A stretch of DNA of 64,000 bases from an uncultured Rhizobiaceae group bacterium (GCA_937930845.1 CALHBJ010000006.1:48297-112296); one strand, 5' to 3'; shown: positions 28,662 through 38,291, counted from the stretch's first letter. Notes: generated by a model not told the origin, from the letters alone. Numbers and translations are program-made.

Positions 28662-29680
28662 TGAAGAAGCTGTTCAACAGTCAGGAAACGATGGCCGATG
28701 ACATGATCGACGGTTTTGTTGCTGCTTTTCCTGACATTGTCATGCGCGGGAAACATCCGCGGGTTGTCCGACGTCGCACGCTTAGGACAAAGGGGGGGAA
28801 GGTTGCCCTGTTGATTGGCAATGGCTGTGGCCATGAACCCATTGCGATGGGTTTCGTCGGTGAAGGATTGCTGGACGCCAATGTGGTTGGCGACGTGTTT
28901 GCCGCGCCATCGCAGGATTTGATTCTTGAGGGAATTGAAGAAGTGACCGGCGATGCCGGGGCCGTTTTGCTCATTTCGCGCCATGAGGGCGATGTGATCA
29001 ACGGCAATGCGGCTGCATTAATGGCTCAGGATGAGGGGCTGAATGTCAGGCCCTTGCTGATGTATGACGATATTTCGTCAGCACCCAAAGGACAGGAAGA
29101 CGAACGCCGGGGTGCCGCTGGCACGATGTTCATCTACAAGATTTTGGGTGCGGCTGCGGAAGCCGGCATGGGCCTGGATGCGCTTTATGCGTTGGGTGAA
29201 GACGTGCGGGCAAGAACGCGCACATTGGGGGCCGCGGTTTTGCCAGGCATCTCGCCCCTTACCGGCGAGCCAATGTTCAAACTGCCCGATGATGAAGTAT
29301 TTATCGGCATGGGTGTGCATGGCGAACCGGGGGTGGGGCGGCGAAAATTAGGGCCGGTCCATGAACTCGTTTCATTCATGATGGACGAATTGCTGGGGGA
29401 CCGTCACATCCCTTCTGGCACAACAACGCTGGTATTGATCAATGGTGCCGGTGGCACGACCCATATGGAATTGCTGACCATCTATCGCGAAGTTGTGCAG
29501 ATTTTGGAGGCGAGGGACATTCCCCATGTGTCGCCGATGATAGGATCATTTTCGACCACACAGGAAACCGGTGCATTTTCAATTTCCCTGTTCACGCCCA
29601 ACGAAGAAATGCTGACTTTTTGGCGGGCCGATCAGACGACACCCAATTTTCCAAAAATTCACGGGGGGAATGCAGGCTAG
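28658..29680 (+). CDS. DhaK-type dihydroxyacetone kinase subunit
   Basis: GNGCGHEPIAMGFVGEG matches the DhaK GGGSGHEP motif with the substrate-binding His retained. Confidence 0.88.
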   Translation: MMKKLFNSQETMADDMIDGFVAAFPDIVMRGKHPRVVRRRTLRTKGGKVALLIGNGCGHEPIAMGFVGEGLLDANVVGDVFAAPSQDLILEGIEEVTGDAGAVLLISRHEGDVINGNAAALMAQDEGLNVRPLLMYDDISSAPKGQEDERRGAAGTMFIYKILGAAAEAGMGLDALYALGEDVRARTRTLGAAVLPGISPLTGEPMFKLPDDEVFIGMGVHGEPGVGRRKLGPVHELVSFMMDELLGDRHIPSGTTTLVLINGAGGTTHMELLTIYREVVQILEARDIPHVSPMIGSFSTTQETGAFSISLFTPNEEMLTFWRADQTTPNFPKIHGGNAG

Positions 29681-29795
29681 TCGCGTTGGCAGAAATTCAC
29701 GGCATAGCATTTGATACCGAGCTTCATATTTCTGCCCCATCGTGAATGGTGGTGCTTTTCGCATTTAGTGAGACCTGACACTAGGGAGAGATGAA

Positions 29796-31238
29796 TTGGG
29801 ACTGAATATTCAACCGTTGAAAATTGGACTCATTCGGGCATCTCTGCCGAGCTATTTCCCGGAAAAATTTGATGTTTGGAAACGGGCGGAAGCGGCCCTT
29901 GGCGGCTTGTGTGACAGACTGGGCGCACAGCTTTTTGTTGCCCCAGGCGTGCCAATGGATGCGCGGGAAACATGTGTTGCCCTGGAAAAATGTCGCGCGG
30001 AGGCCGTTGATTTTGTGCTCCTGCTACATGGCGGATTCAGCATGGGGGATGTGGCGCGCACGGTGGCAGCCGCGCCGGTGAGAGCCGGGTTCTGGTCGGT
30101 GCCGGAACCGGTTAGAACCGGCGATGTTCAACTGAATAATTTTGTGTCGCTCAACATGTCCATGTCGATTGCACGGCAGGTGCGCGATCTGAAATCGTCT
30201 CCTGTGCAGTGGTATCACGGTGCGCCAGACAGTCCAGCGCTTCTGCAACGTTTGGAAAACACATTGCGCGCCCTTCAGGCGGCAAAAGATTTGCAAGGTG
30301 CCCGCATCGGTGTGGTGGGTGGGCTGGCGATGACATTTTACAATATGGAAGTGTCCACCAACGAATTACGGTCTCGTCTTGGGGTGGAAGTGGCCAATCA
30401 TGACATGCATGAGCTTACCGACCGTATGGCGTCAATTGACAGCACAAGAATGGCCAAAGAACTGGCATTGATTTCTGCTGCCGCACGGGTGGATGGGGTC
30501 AGCTGTTCTCAAATGGCATTGACCACCCAATGCGCCCTGGCTTTGGAAGATATGGCCAGCGAGGGGAATTATGCGGCGCTTGCGGTAAGTGATTGGCCCG
30601 CATTGCAGGACAATCCAGGAATGCATCCCGGTGCCGCATTTACATGGCTGGAGGAAAAGGCGCGCCTGCCCATCGCATCGGAGGGAGATGTTTTGGGTGC
30701 GGTCACCCAGATTATTGCCAAGTCGATGACCGGCAGGGTTGGCTATCTGCTGGATATGACCGAGCCGGATCTGGATGCCGAACAATTGCTCATGTGGCAT
30801 GGCGGTGGCGGGCCGTTATATCTGGCCGATGATGGCGGCGCAAAATGGATCAACCATCCAATGATCGGTCGGGGTACAGACGCGGGGCCCATATATGGGG
30901 CGATCAGTGATCTGGTTTTTCAGGCCGGGCCGGTCAGTGTGTTTCGGGTGGCGCGTAACGCTTCGGCGTTTATTTCAATGACCGCAGAAGTTGTGTCGCG
31001 CGACCCATCTGGATTTAGCGGGTGCCGTGGGTGGCTTGAAGGTTTTGAGATTTTTGGCGCGCAGGCAACGCTGGAAGATGTGGTTGCCACGGTGATGGCC
31101 CATGGATTGGAGCACCATTTCGTGCTGGTGCCTGGCAATATTTCAGCACCTTTGACAGAGTTTGCGTCGTGGACCGGTATGGACCTGTTGGATCGTCGGC
31201 CCATGCGCAACCATCTCGACCGCCGCGACTTCACTTAA
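29796..31238 (+). CDS. L-fucose/L-arabinose isomerase-like family protein
   Basis: 480 aa; two-domain layout; C-terminal MWHGGGGPLYLADDG..; TTG start. Confidence 0.7.
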   Translation: MGLNIQPLKIGLIRASLPSYFPEKFDVWKRAEAALGGLCDRLGAQLFVAPGVPMDARETCVALEKCRAEAVDFVLLLHGGFSMGDVARTVAAAPVRAGFWSVPEPVRTGDVQLNNFVSLNMSMSIARQVRDLKSSPVQWYHGAPDSPALLQRLENTLRALQAAKDLQGARIGVVGGLAMTFYNMEVSTNELRSRLGVEVANHDMHELTDRMASIDSTRMAKELALISAAARVDGVSCSQMALTTQCALALEDMASEGNYAALAVSDWPALQDNPGMHPGAAFTWLEEKARLPIASEGDVLGAVTQIIAKSMTGRVGYLLDMTEPDLDAEQLLMWHGGGGPLYLADDGGAKWINHPMIGRGTDAGPIYGAISDLVFQAGPVSVFRVARNASAFISMTAEVVSRDPSGFSGCRGWLEGFEIFGAQATLEDVVATVMAHGLEHHFVLVPGNISAPLTEFASWTGMDLLDRRPMRNHLDRRDFT

Positions 31239-32320
31239 CTGCCCTGTCGGGCTGCTGCCTCCAGCTTATTGTAAAAGTCGATGAATATTTCATCGCGTTG
31301 CACATCATGGGCTTCACGCATGGAATGGCGCGATGCGTCCTGTTTCCAATTCAGCTCCCCATCCAAAACCGGCGAAGTCGTGATGAATGTCGGAACCCAT
31401 GCGGGATTAATCAGCCAGGCGATGTTGATGATGTCCCAGATCACCCATGTGCGGCGCGCCGTATCCTCAAGGGCAAACATGTGGTGCAACGGATTATGGG
31501 TATAGAGGTGCCATAGATAATCCCCGATCGCGCCGCGACCTTTGACGAATTGTGCCATTTCAGGTTGCGAGATCTTAAGCTGTGCCCCCACGTGATATCC
31601 CGGCAGATAGATATGCGGGACGCCACTGTCGAAGATAATGCGGGACGCTATCACGTCCTGGACAAGATTGAGCGAAGGTCTGTTGCAGTGGGGTGCGTTT
31701 GATGGATAGGCGGAGGTCCAGATCACCACAATATTTTCTGCAATCTCCGGCGCGACCACCAAGGCGGAGGCAATATTGGTCACGCATCCCAATGCTGCAA
31801 TATAAAGTGGCGAAGACCCTGACTTTGCCAGATCAATGATGGTGTCAACGGCGTGTGAGTGCACCGGCGTGTCTGCCGCTTCCATATATCGATCAGCACC
31901 ACGAAAAACCTTGCCGCTCGAATCGATGCCAAGTTTATCGTAGACCGTCAGAATTTCCCGATAGCTCAATTCCATGCCCTTGGCCGGGTCAATGAATTCC
32001 AGATCGGCGGCACGCCGTCCCTGGGCGTGCAATCGGTTGATCCAGCCCCGAAAGGCCCCCACCAGATGCTCCTGGTGTTTGTCGCCCTTTTCGATTGCCT
32101 GCTCGGCGGCAACAAGTTGTGTGCGGTGGTGGGCAAAGGAAAACGGTTCAGCGGTGACCGCTTCCACAGTCATTTTTTCCGGCGACAACAGGGCCCAGGC
32201 CAGCGCGAACTGATCGTCAATTTCATTGGCCGTATCTGTGTCGATGAGCAGCCGCACATTGCCGGTGGGGGGTGCAAGGCGTTGTTCCATGAGGGCCGGG
32301 GATAGCTGACGAAAACTCAT
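31235..32320 (-). CDS. nucleoside hydrolase (IunH-like), variant metal-binding motif
   Basis: LLIDTDTANEIDDQFALAWAL, PLYIAALGCVTNIASAL; internal MSFRQLS start preferred. Confidence 0.8.
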   Translation of the reverse strand: MSFRQLSPALMEQRLAPPTGNVRLLIDTDTANEIDDQFALAWALLSPEKMTVEAVTAEPFSFAHHRTQLVAAEQAIEKGDKHQEHLVGAFRGWINRLHAQGRRAADLEFIDPAKGMELSYREILTVYDKLGIDSSGKVFRGADRYMEAADTPVHSHAVDTIIDLAKSGSSPLYIAALGCVTNIASALVVAPEIAENIVVIWTSAYPSNAPHCNRPSLNLVQDVIASRIIFDSGVPHIYLPGYHVGAQLKISQPEMAQFVKGRGAIGDYLWHLYTHNPLHHMFALEDTARRTWVIWDIINIAWLINPAWVPTFITTSPVLDGELNWKQDASRHSMREAHDVQRDEIFIDFYNKLEAAARQGS

Positions 32321-33076
32321 GAGACACAATTCCTTAGATAAGGCGCGCACTGCGCGTTTGTTGCGACAGACTGAAACTTACCGTGCCGTTACGAATGACT
32401 TCCTCATAGAAAACGCCCTTGTCCTGATCGTCGAAGGCCGAACTCGCTTGCGTTAAAAGAGGCAGTCCAATTTCGGCATTATTGTATCGGCAAACGCAAC
32501 CGATCCTGGTCCCTCGCTTGCGCCAATATCATGAGATAGGGGCACACTGACTTAACCTAATTATATTTACAAGTTGACCGCACCTCACTTTAATCTCTTG
32601 GAAAATCGCGATTCTATTGCAGGGTTCCGGTGGGCATTGCAGCTGCGCTATTGCTGATTATCAACTTTTGGTGAATTGTAACGCGGCATCACGAACCATT
32701 TTGTGGAGGCCGGATCATGCAGTTCCGATTGCTTTTCGAATATCGCGACTATGAAAAAGAAGAATCTCAAAGGTCCAAGCGCGCAGCAAAGCAATTGTCT
32801 GCCGGTGGAGAAATCTGTCCGGCCAACCCAGCCAGAAATTCACTGTTTATAAGGTGGGCGAAGCATTTTGGGTTTTTCGCAATTCCACCTTCCTGCAGAA
32901 GTCTGCACCTGAAATAGCCGCCATTTGGTCAGTCGAACCGTGGGTGAGGTTTAGCGACGGTGGTTCGATTGCGTTTCATCGTTGATAAAATGGATGTGCG
33001 GTGTCGACAAAAACTCATAATCACGTCAACTTATGACGAGATATTTGGACTGTAGAAATTCAACAGGGAGTTACAC

Positions 33077-34003
33077 ATGAAGAAGCTGATCCTCAGCGCC
33101 GCCATGGTCGCTTTTATGGGTACTGCCCATGCGGCTGACCCAAAGGGTGCCGATACGCCGATCAAGATTGCCGTCAACGAATGGACAGGGCAAAATCTGT
33201 CTGCCCGTATCGCTGGCAGTTTGTTGGGCAAAATGGGCTACAAGGTTGAGTATGTGACTGCCGGGGCCGTTCCACAATTTGCCGCCATTGCCGAAGGCAG
33301 TCTCAACTTCAACCCGGAAATCTGGACCAACAATGTTGGAGATATTTATCCCAAGGCGGTTGAATCGGGCAAGATCATCGTCTCCGGCGATCTTGGCCTT
33401 GAGCCACGCGAAGGCTGGTTTTATCCCCCCTATATGGAAGAAAAGTGCCCTGGATTGCCCGCCTATTCGGCGCTTTACGATTGCGCACAGGCATTTGCCG
33501 CTGCCGATACTTTTCCCAAGGGGCGGTTGATAACATATCCGGCGGACTGGGGCACACGCTCAAGCGAACAGGTTGCCGCGATTGGTCTTCCGTTTCAGCC
33601 TGTGGCTGGCGGCAGCGAAGGCGCCATGATTGCTGAAATGAAATCGGCGATTGCTGCCAAACAGCCCATGTTGATGATGTTGTGGCAGCCGCATTGGATT
33701 CATGCTGATGTCAAGTTGAACCTCGTCAAGTGGGACAGCGAAAGCGCCGATTGCCTTGCGGGCAAAAATCAATCCAAGGGCAGCGCCTGCGGATTTGCCC
33801 AGGCCAGCGTGAAGAAAATCATCAATGCTGATTTTGCAAAAACATGGCCTGACGCGGTCAAGTTCGTGAATTCCTATTCGCTTTCCAATGACGTGCAAAA
33901 CGCGCTGATCAAGAAAGTGGATCAGGACAAGGTCAAGATCGAAGACGTTGTTGCACAATGGGTTGCTGACAATGAATCCGTGTGGAGCGGCTGGGTCAAA
34001 TAG
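33077..34003 (+). CDS. glycine betaine/quaternary-amine type ABC substrate-binding protein (OpuAC/ProX family)
   Basis: Signal peptide; IKIAVNEWTGQNLSARIAGSLLGKMGYKVEYVTAG; W-rich pocket region. Confidence 0.88.
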   Translation: MKKLILSAAMVAFMGTAHAADPKGADTPIKIAVNEWTGQNLSARIAGSLLGKMGYKVEYVTAGAVPQFAAIAEGSLNFNPEIWTNNVGDIYPKAVESGKIIVSGDLGLEPREGWFYPPYMEEKCPGLPAYSALYDCAQAFAAADTFPKGRLITYPADWGTRSSEQVAAIGLPFQPVAGGSEGAMIAEMKSAIAAKQPMLMMLWQPHWIHADVKLNLVKWDSESADCLAGKNQSKGSACGFAQASVKKIINADFAKTWPDAVKFVNSYSLSNDVQNALIKKVDQDKVKIEDVVAQWVADNESVWSGWVK

Positions 34004-34053
34004 GGCGGGAAAACAGGGACCGCGTGGCGTGTTCCCACCCGTGCAATCAAGTG

Positions 34054-34084
34054 TGGCCCCGTGTGCTGTTTGCGCGCGGGGCCA
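34054..34084 (+). terminator. 13-bp stem-loop between substrate-binding protein and ATPase genes
   Basis: TGGCCCCGTGTGC-TGTTT-GCGCGCGGGGCCA followed by TTTCATTTCC. Confidence 0.75.
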
Positions 34085-34113
34085 TTTCATTTCCTTAACA
34101 CAAGACAAGACAA

Positions 34114-35202
34114 ATGCCCGGAACTGATCCCACGCCCTTGGAAGTCAAACTCTCCTGCCGCCATATCTGGAAGGTTTATGGAACCCATCCGGACAGATTT
34201 TTTTCCAATAAATCCGGTCGGTTGCCGGATGGCGTTGACCCATTGAATCATGCCCAGGAGATTCGTGACAGCAATCACATTGTGGCTGGTGCCAATGTTT
34301 CGTTTGATGTGCATGTGGGCGAGATATTTGTGATCATGGGGCTTTCCGGTTCCGGCAAGTCCACCATTGTTCGCTGCCTGTCTCGCCTTGTGGAACCAAC
34401 GGCGGGCGAGGTCTTGCTTGATGGGCAGAACCTGCTCGACATCAATAAACGCGAACTCATTGAATTCCGCCGCCACAAGATGGGCATGGTGTTTCAAAAT
34501 TTTGGCCTGATGCCCCATCTTAACGTGCTGGACAATGTGGCGTTTCCGCTGGAGTTACAGGGCATCGATGTGAAGGAGCGCCGCAGGAGGGCGCAGGAGA
34601 TTATCGACCTGGTGGGGCTGGAAGGTCGTGAAGCCAGTTTCCCAAGCCAGCTTTCCGGCGGCCAGCAGCAGCGCGTGGGCATTGCCCGCTCGCTGGCGGT
34701 GAAGCCAGAACTGTGGTTTCTCGACGAACCGTTCAGTGCGCTGGACCCGCTGATCCGTAAACAGATGCAGGATGAGTTCCTGCGCCTGCAACGGGAATTG
34801 CACAAGTCCATCGTGTTCATCACCCATGACTTTATGGAAGCCCTGCGCATTGCCGACCGAATGGCGATCATGCGCGATGGGGAAGTGGTTCAAATTGGCC
34901 GACCGGTGGACCTGATCCTTAACCCGGTTGATGATTATGTGCGTGAATTTACCAATGATGTGCCCTGGGAACTCGTGCTCACTGCAGGCGATATTGCTGA
35001 CCCTGCTCATAAATTCGCCAAGGGCATGGGTCATATTTCTGCCGATACGTCTGTGGCAACTTTGTTGCCGTATTTGGCTGACCACGAAGCCGGTGTTGTG
35101 GTCCGCGATGGGGACGGAAACGATATGGGCGTGGTCAATGCGCGCCGGGTGATCGAAGCTCTGGCAAGTGGCGTACAAAACCCGGCGCAGGTGGGTATGT
35201 AA
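34114..35202 (+). CDS. glycine betaine-type ABC transporter ATP-binding protein (ProV-like)
   Basis: GLSGSGKSTIVRCLSRLVEP, QLSGGQQQRVGIARSLAV, long N-terminus typical of ProV. Confidence 0.92.
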   Translation: MPGTDPTPLEVKLSCRHIWKVYGTHPDRFFSNKSGRLPDGVDPLNHAQEIRDSNHIVAGANVSFDVHVGEIFVIMGLSGSGKSTIVRCLSRLVEPTAGEVLLDGQNLLDINKRELIEFRRHKMGMVFQNFGLMPHLNVLDNVAFPLELQGIDVKERRRRAQEIIDLVGLEGREASFPSQLSGGQQQRVGIARSLAVKPELWFLDEPFSALDPLIRKQMQDEFLRLQRELHKSIVFITHDFMEALRIADRMAIMRDGEVVQIGRPVDLILNPVDDYVREFTNDVPWELVLTAGDIADPAHKFAKGMGHISADTSVATLLPYLADHEAGVVVRDGDGNDMGVVNARRVIEALASGVQNPAQVGM

Positions 35203-35206
35203 GAAG

Positions 35207-37273
35207 ATGGCGCGAATATCTTCTTCTCAATATCTTTGGCTTGGTCTGCTTGTTCTGGCCCTGATTTTACATTTTTCGCCGGGTCCACTTGGCGCATTCG
35301 TCACTTATCCGACTGAGTGGGTGGTGTCGGTCACAGACCAGATGAATGTGGCGATGCGCTGGTTTGTTGATGCATTTGGACCGGTTTTCAAGGCCATTGG
35401 CTGGCTGCTGGAATGGCCGGTATTTGCTGCACAAAAGATACTTGCCTTCCTGCCCTGGAGTGTGACCTGTTTCATCTTTATGGCCTTGTCATATCTGGCA
35501 TCGGGCTGGCGGCTTGCCCTGTTTGCCCTTGCGGCCATGCTCTACATGGCGGGCATTGGCTATTGGGCAGAAAGCATGAATTCGCTGGCCATTGTTCTGA
35601 TTTCTGTGCCCATGGCGATTGCGGTTGGATTTGGCCTGGGCGTATTCGGATTCTATTCCAAAAGGGCGCGGCGCATTATCATGCCGCTGCTGGACTTGCT
35701 GCAAACAATTCCTGCCTTTGCTTATCTGTTGCCGATCCTGATTCTGTTTGGTTTTGGTACAACGGTTGGTTTGGTTGCCAGTGTGTTGTTTGCGTTCCCG
35801 CCAACGGTGCGCAACACAATTCTGGGGCTTCGCGCGGTCAGCGCTGAAATCATCGAAGCCGGTGAAATCTCCGGCGCCAATGCCCGCCAATTGTTCTGGA
35901 AAGTCCGTTTTCCCGCCGCCAAAAGCCAGATTTTGCTGGGCGTGAACCAAACCACAATGGCTGCCCTGTCCATGGTTATCATCGCATCCATCATTGGCGG
36001 CACAAATGATATCGGCTGGGAAGTGCTTTCCACCATGCGCAAGGCCCAGTTTGGCGAAAGCCTTTTGGCCGGGTTCGTGATCGCGCTCATGGCCATGTTG
36101 CTTGACCGGATTACACATGCCTTTGCCACCCGCGATCGGGCGATTTCGAGCGATGAAAAAGCGCTGAAAAGCTGGCACTTGGTTTTGGCAATTGCCGGTG
36201 CTGTGTGGCTGTTGTCACTGGTGGTGCCAGCTTTAGCCGAATGGCCGGAAAACCTTGTTTTTGATCCCGCACCGGCCATGAATACGGGGCTTGAGAATTT
36301 CATTCTCAACTGGCGTCTGGTGTTGGAGGCGATCAAGAATTCCGCATTTTTCTTTGTCATGCTGCCGGTTAAGATCGGCCTTATCCAGGCCGTTAGCCCG
36401 TTTACCTGGGGCTTCGCGCTGACCCCGGTCTTAAGTTTTGCCTACGCGGCAGCGCTTGTGGTGATTGCTGGTTTCGCACTGGTGCGGGCCAGGGCGGCCA
36501 TGGGTGTGACCGTGCTGTTGATCGGTGCCACACTGTATATTGGACTGACAACAATGCCCTGGGCGGTGGTATTGGCCGCATTCGTATTGTTGTCCTATCA
36601 AACAGCCGGGGCACGGCTGGCAATTGGCACGGCGCTTGGCCTTGGCTTTTTGGTGATCATCGGGCTTTGGCCCCAATCGGCATTGTCGATTTATCTGTGT
36701 GGAGTGGGCGTTTTCATCTGTTTCGTGCTGGGCAGTGGCATTGGCATCTGGGCGGCACACAGCCAAACAGTTTCAACGATTGTGCGCCCGGTCATCGATA
36801 CGCTGCAAACAATGCCCCTGTTCGTAATTCTCATTCCCTTTGTGATGATCTTCAAGATTGGCGAGTTCACGGCGCTCCTGGCTATTATTGCCTATGCCAT
36901 TGTTCCGGCGATCCGTTACACAGAGCATGGTTTGCGCAATCTGCCACCGGACATTATCGAAAGCGCCACAACACTTGGTGCAACGCCAGCGCAGCTATTG
37001 TTCAAAGTGAAGCTGCCGCTTGCCCTGCCAGCAATTATGCTTGGCCTCAACCAAACGATTATTTACGGCATCAGCATGCTGGTGATCACAGCGCTGGTGG
37101 GCACCAATGGTCTTGGCCAGCGCATCTATATTGGCCTGGGGGACGGTGATTTCGGTGTTGGCATGACAGCCGGTATTGGCATGGCTATTATTGCAATGAT
37201 TGCCGATCGCATCACCCAGTCGGTCAGCCTGCGCAAGCAACAGGCCTTGGGGCTGAAAACCGAAATGCTGTGA
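35207..37273 (+). CDS. ABC transporter permease, two fused ProW-like permease domains
   Basis: About 690 aa with two EAA loops: EAGEISGANARQLFWKVRFPAAKSQILLGVNQT and ESATTLGATPAQLLFKVKLPLALPAIMLGLNQT. Confidence 0.9.
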   Translation: MARISSSQYLWLGLLVLALILHFSPGPLGAFVTYPTEWVVSVTDQMNVAMRWFVDAFGPVFKAIGWLLEWPVFAAQKILAFLPWSVTCFIFMALSYLASGWRLALFALAAMLYMAGIGYWAESMNSLAIVLISVPMAIAVGFGLGVFGFYSKRARRIIMPLLDLLQTIPAFAYLLPILILFGFGTTVGLVASVLFAFPPTVRNTILGLRAVSAEIIEAGEISGANARQLFWKVRFPAAKSQILLGVNQTTMAALSMVIIASIIGGTNDIGWEVLSTMRKAQFGESLLAGFVIALMAMLLDRITHAFATRDRAISSDEKALKSWHLVLAIAGAVWLLSLVVPALAEWPENLVFDPAPAMNTGLENFILNWRLVLEAIKNSAFFFVMLPVKIGLIQAVSPFTWGFALTPVLSFAYAAALVVIAGFALVRARAAMGVTVLLIGATLYIGLTTMPWAVVLAAFVLLSYQTAGARLAIGTALGLGFLVIIGLWPQSALSIYLCGVGVFICFVLGSGIGIWAAHSQTVSTIVRPVIDTLQTMPLFVILIPFVMIFKIGEFTALLAIIAYAIVPAIRYTEHGLRNLPPDIIESATTLGATPAQLLFKVKLPLALPAIMLGLNQTIIYGISMLVITALVGTNGLGQRIYIGLGDGDFGVGMTAGIGMAIIAMIADRITQSVSLRKQQALGLKTEML

Positions 37274-37298
37274 CGATCATGTGATTGGAAGCGAGCCA

Positions 37299-38225
37299 AT
37301 GTCTGCTGGCCGAAATTCGAACGCGAGTCCCCAGGCCAGGTTGCTGGCTGAACAATTGCGGACATCGCGGGACTCCGATTGTGATGATTTAACACCATTA
37401 AAGGCGCGGTATAGTCACAAGGATGGGTTTGTGCCGCGATCCACGCGCGCGGTGGCGCGATTTGAGCCGAAGATTGAATGGCACAAATTTGGTGGATGCG
37501 ATTGCCTCGTTTTGACGCCCAAGGTGCAAACGCAGGATGAAGTGGTTCTTTATTTTTTTGGAGGTGGCTATGTCTCCGGTGCGCCCCAATTGGATTTGGC
37601 GCTAACGGCATCTTTGGCTGACAAAACCGGCATGCGTATCGTCATGCCAGATTATCCGCTTGCACCTGAATATGGCCCTCCTGCAGCGGCTGTAACTGCG
37701 ATGGATGTTTATGGGTATTTGACAGGTTGCGAAGATTTGCAGCCCAGCATTATAGCCGGTGAGTCCGCCGGGGGTGGCCTGGCGCTTGCGTTGACCCATC
37801 GGTTGATCCGTGAGCGCCAATATCTGCCTAAAGGGATTTGCCTGTTTTCACCCTGGACCGATCTGACATCGATACGGCATCTGGCCGTGGACGACCCCAG
37901 CATGTCTGTGCAGATGCTGAATTTTTTTACACGCACCTTTGCACCCGAATTGGCGACACGATCATTGGTGGATGTGTCGCCGGGTCTGGCCGATTTTGGC
38001 GATGGTTTTCCGCCCTGTTTCATCTCTTCCGGCACGCAGGATAGTTTCCTGCCTGACCTTGTTCACCTGGAACAGAAAATGCGCACCAGCGGCGTGGAGA
38101 TTGTGTTGCGCATCTGGCCGGGCCTTTGGCATGTGTTTGAGATGTATGATGAAATCCCGGAAGCGGAATTGTCGCTGTTGGAAGCGGCAGGCTTTATCAA
38201 TAATTGTGTTGATGATGCCGGCTGA
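37299..38225 (+). CDS. alpha/beta hydrolase fold-3 (HSL family)
   Basis: FFGGGYVSGAP, GESAGGG nucleophile elbow, GTQDSFLPD and WPGLWHVF for Asp/His; alternative GTG start 37281. Confidence 0.87.
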   Translation: MSAGRNSNASPQARLLAEQLRTSRDSDCDDLTPLKARYSHKDGFVPRSTRAVARFEPKIEWHKFGGCDCLVLTPKVQTQDEVVLYFFGGGYVSGAPQLDLALTASLADKTGMRIVMPDYPLAPEYGPPAAAVTAMDVYGYLTGCEDLQPSIIAGESAGGGLALALTHRLIRERQYLPKGICLFSPWTDLTSIRHLAVDDPSMSVQMLNFFTRTFAPELATRSLVDVSPGLADFGDGFPPCFISSGTQDSFLPDLVHLEQKMRTSGVEIVLRIWPGLWHVFEMYDEIPEAELSLLEAAGFINNCVDDAG

Positions 38226-38291
38226 ATTGCTGCACTGGCATGGGTGTCGTAAACATACAAGCAGGCAGGATTGCCGCTGGGAGAAATGGCC

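Noticed and set aside
32717-32917. 66-aa ORF in the gap before the ProX-like gene
   Set aside because: No RBS or domain support and composition is not protein-like.
33018-33035. CGTCA-ACTTA-TGACG inverted repeat upstream of the ProX-like gene
   Set aside because: Only 5-bp arms and no matching regulator nearby; too short to separate from chance.
35489-36360. Antisense ORFs 35489..36178 and 35722..36360
   Set aside because: Antisense to the fused ProW-like permease; low-complexity, no motifs.
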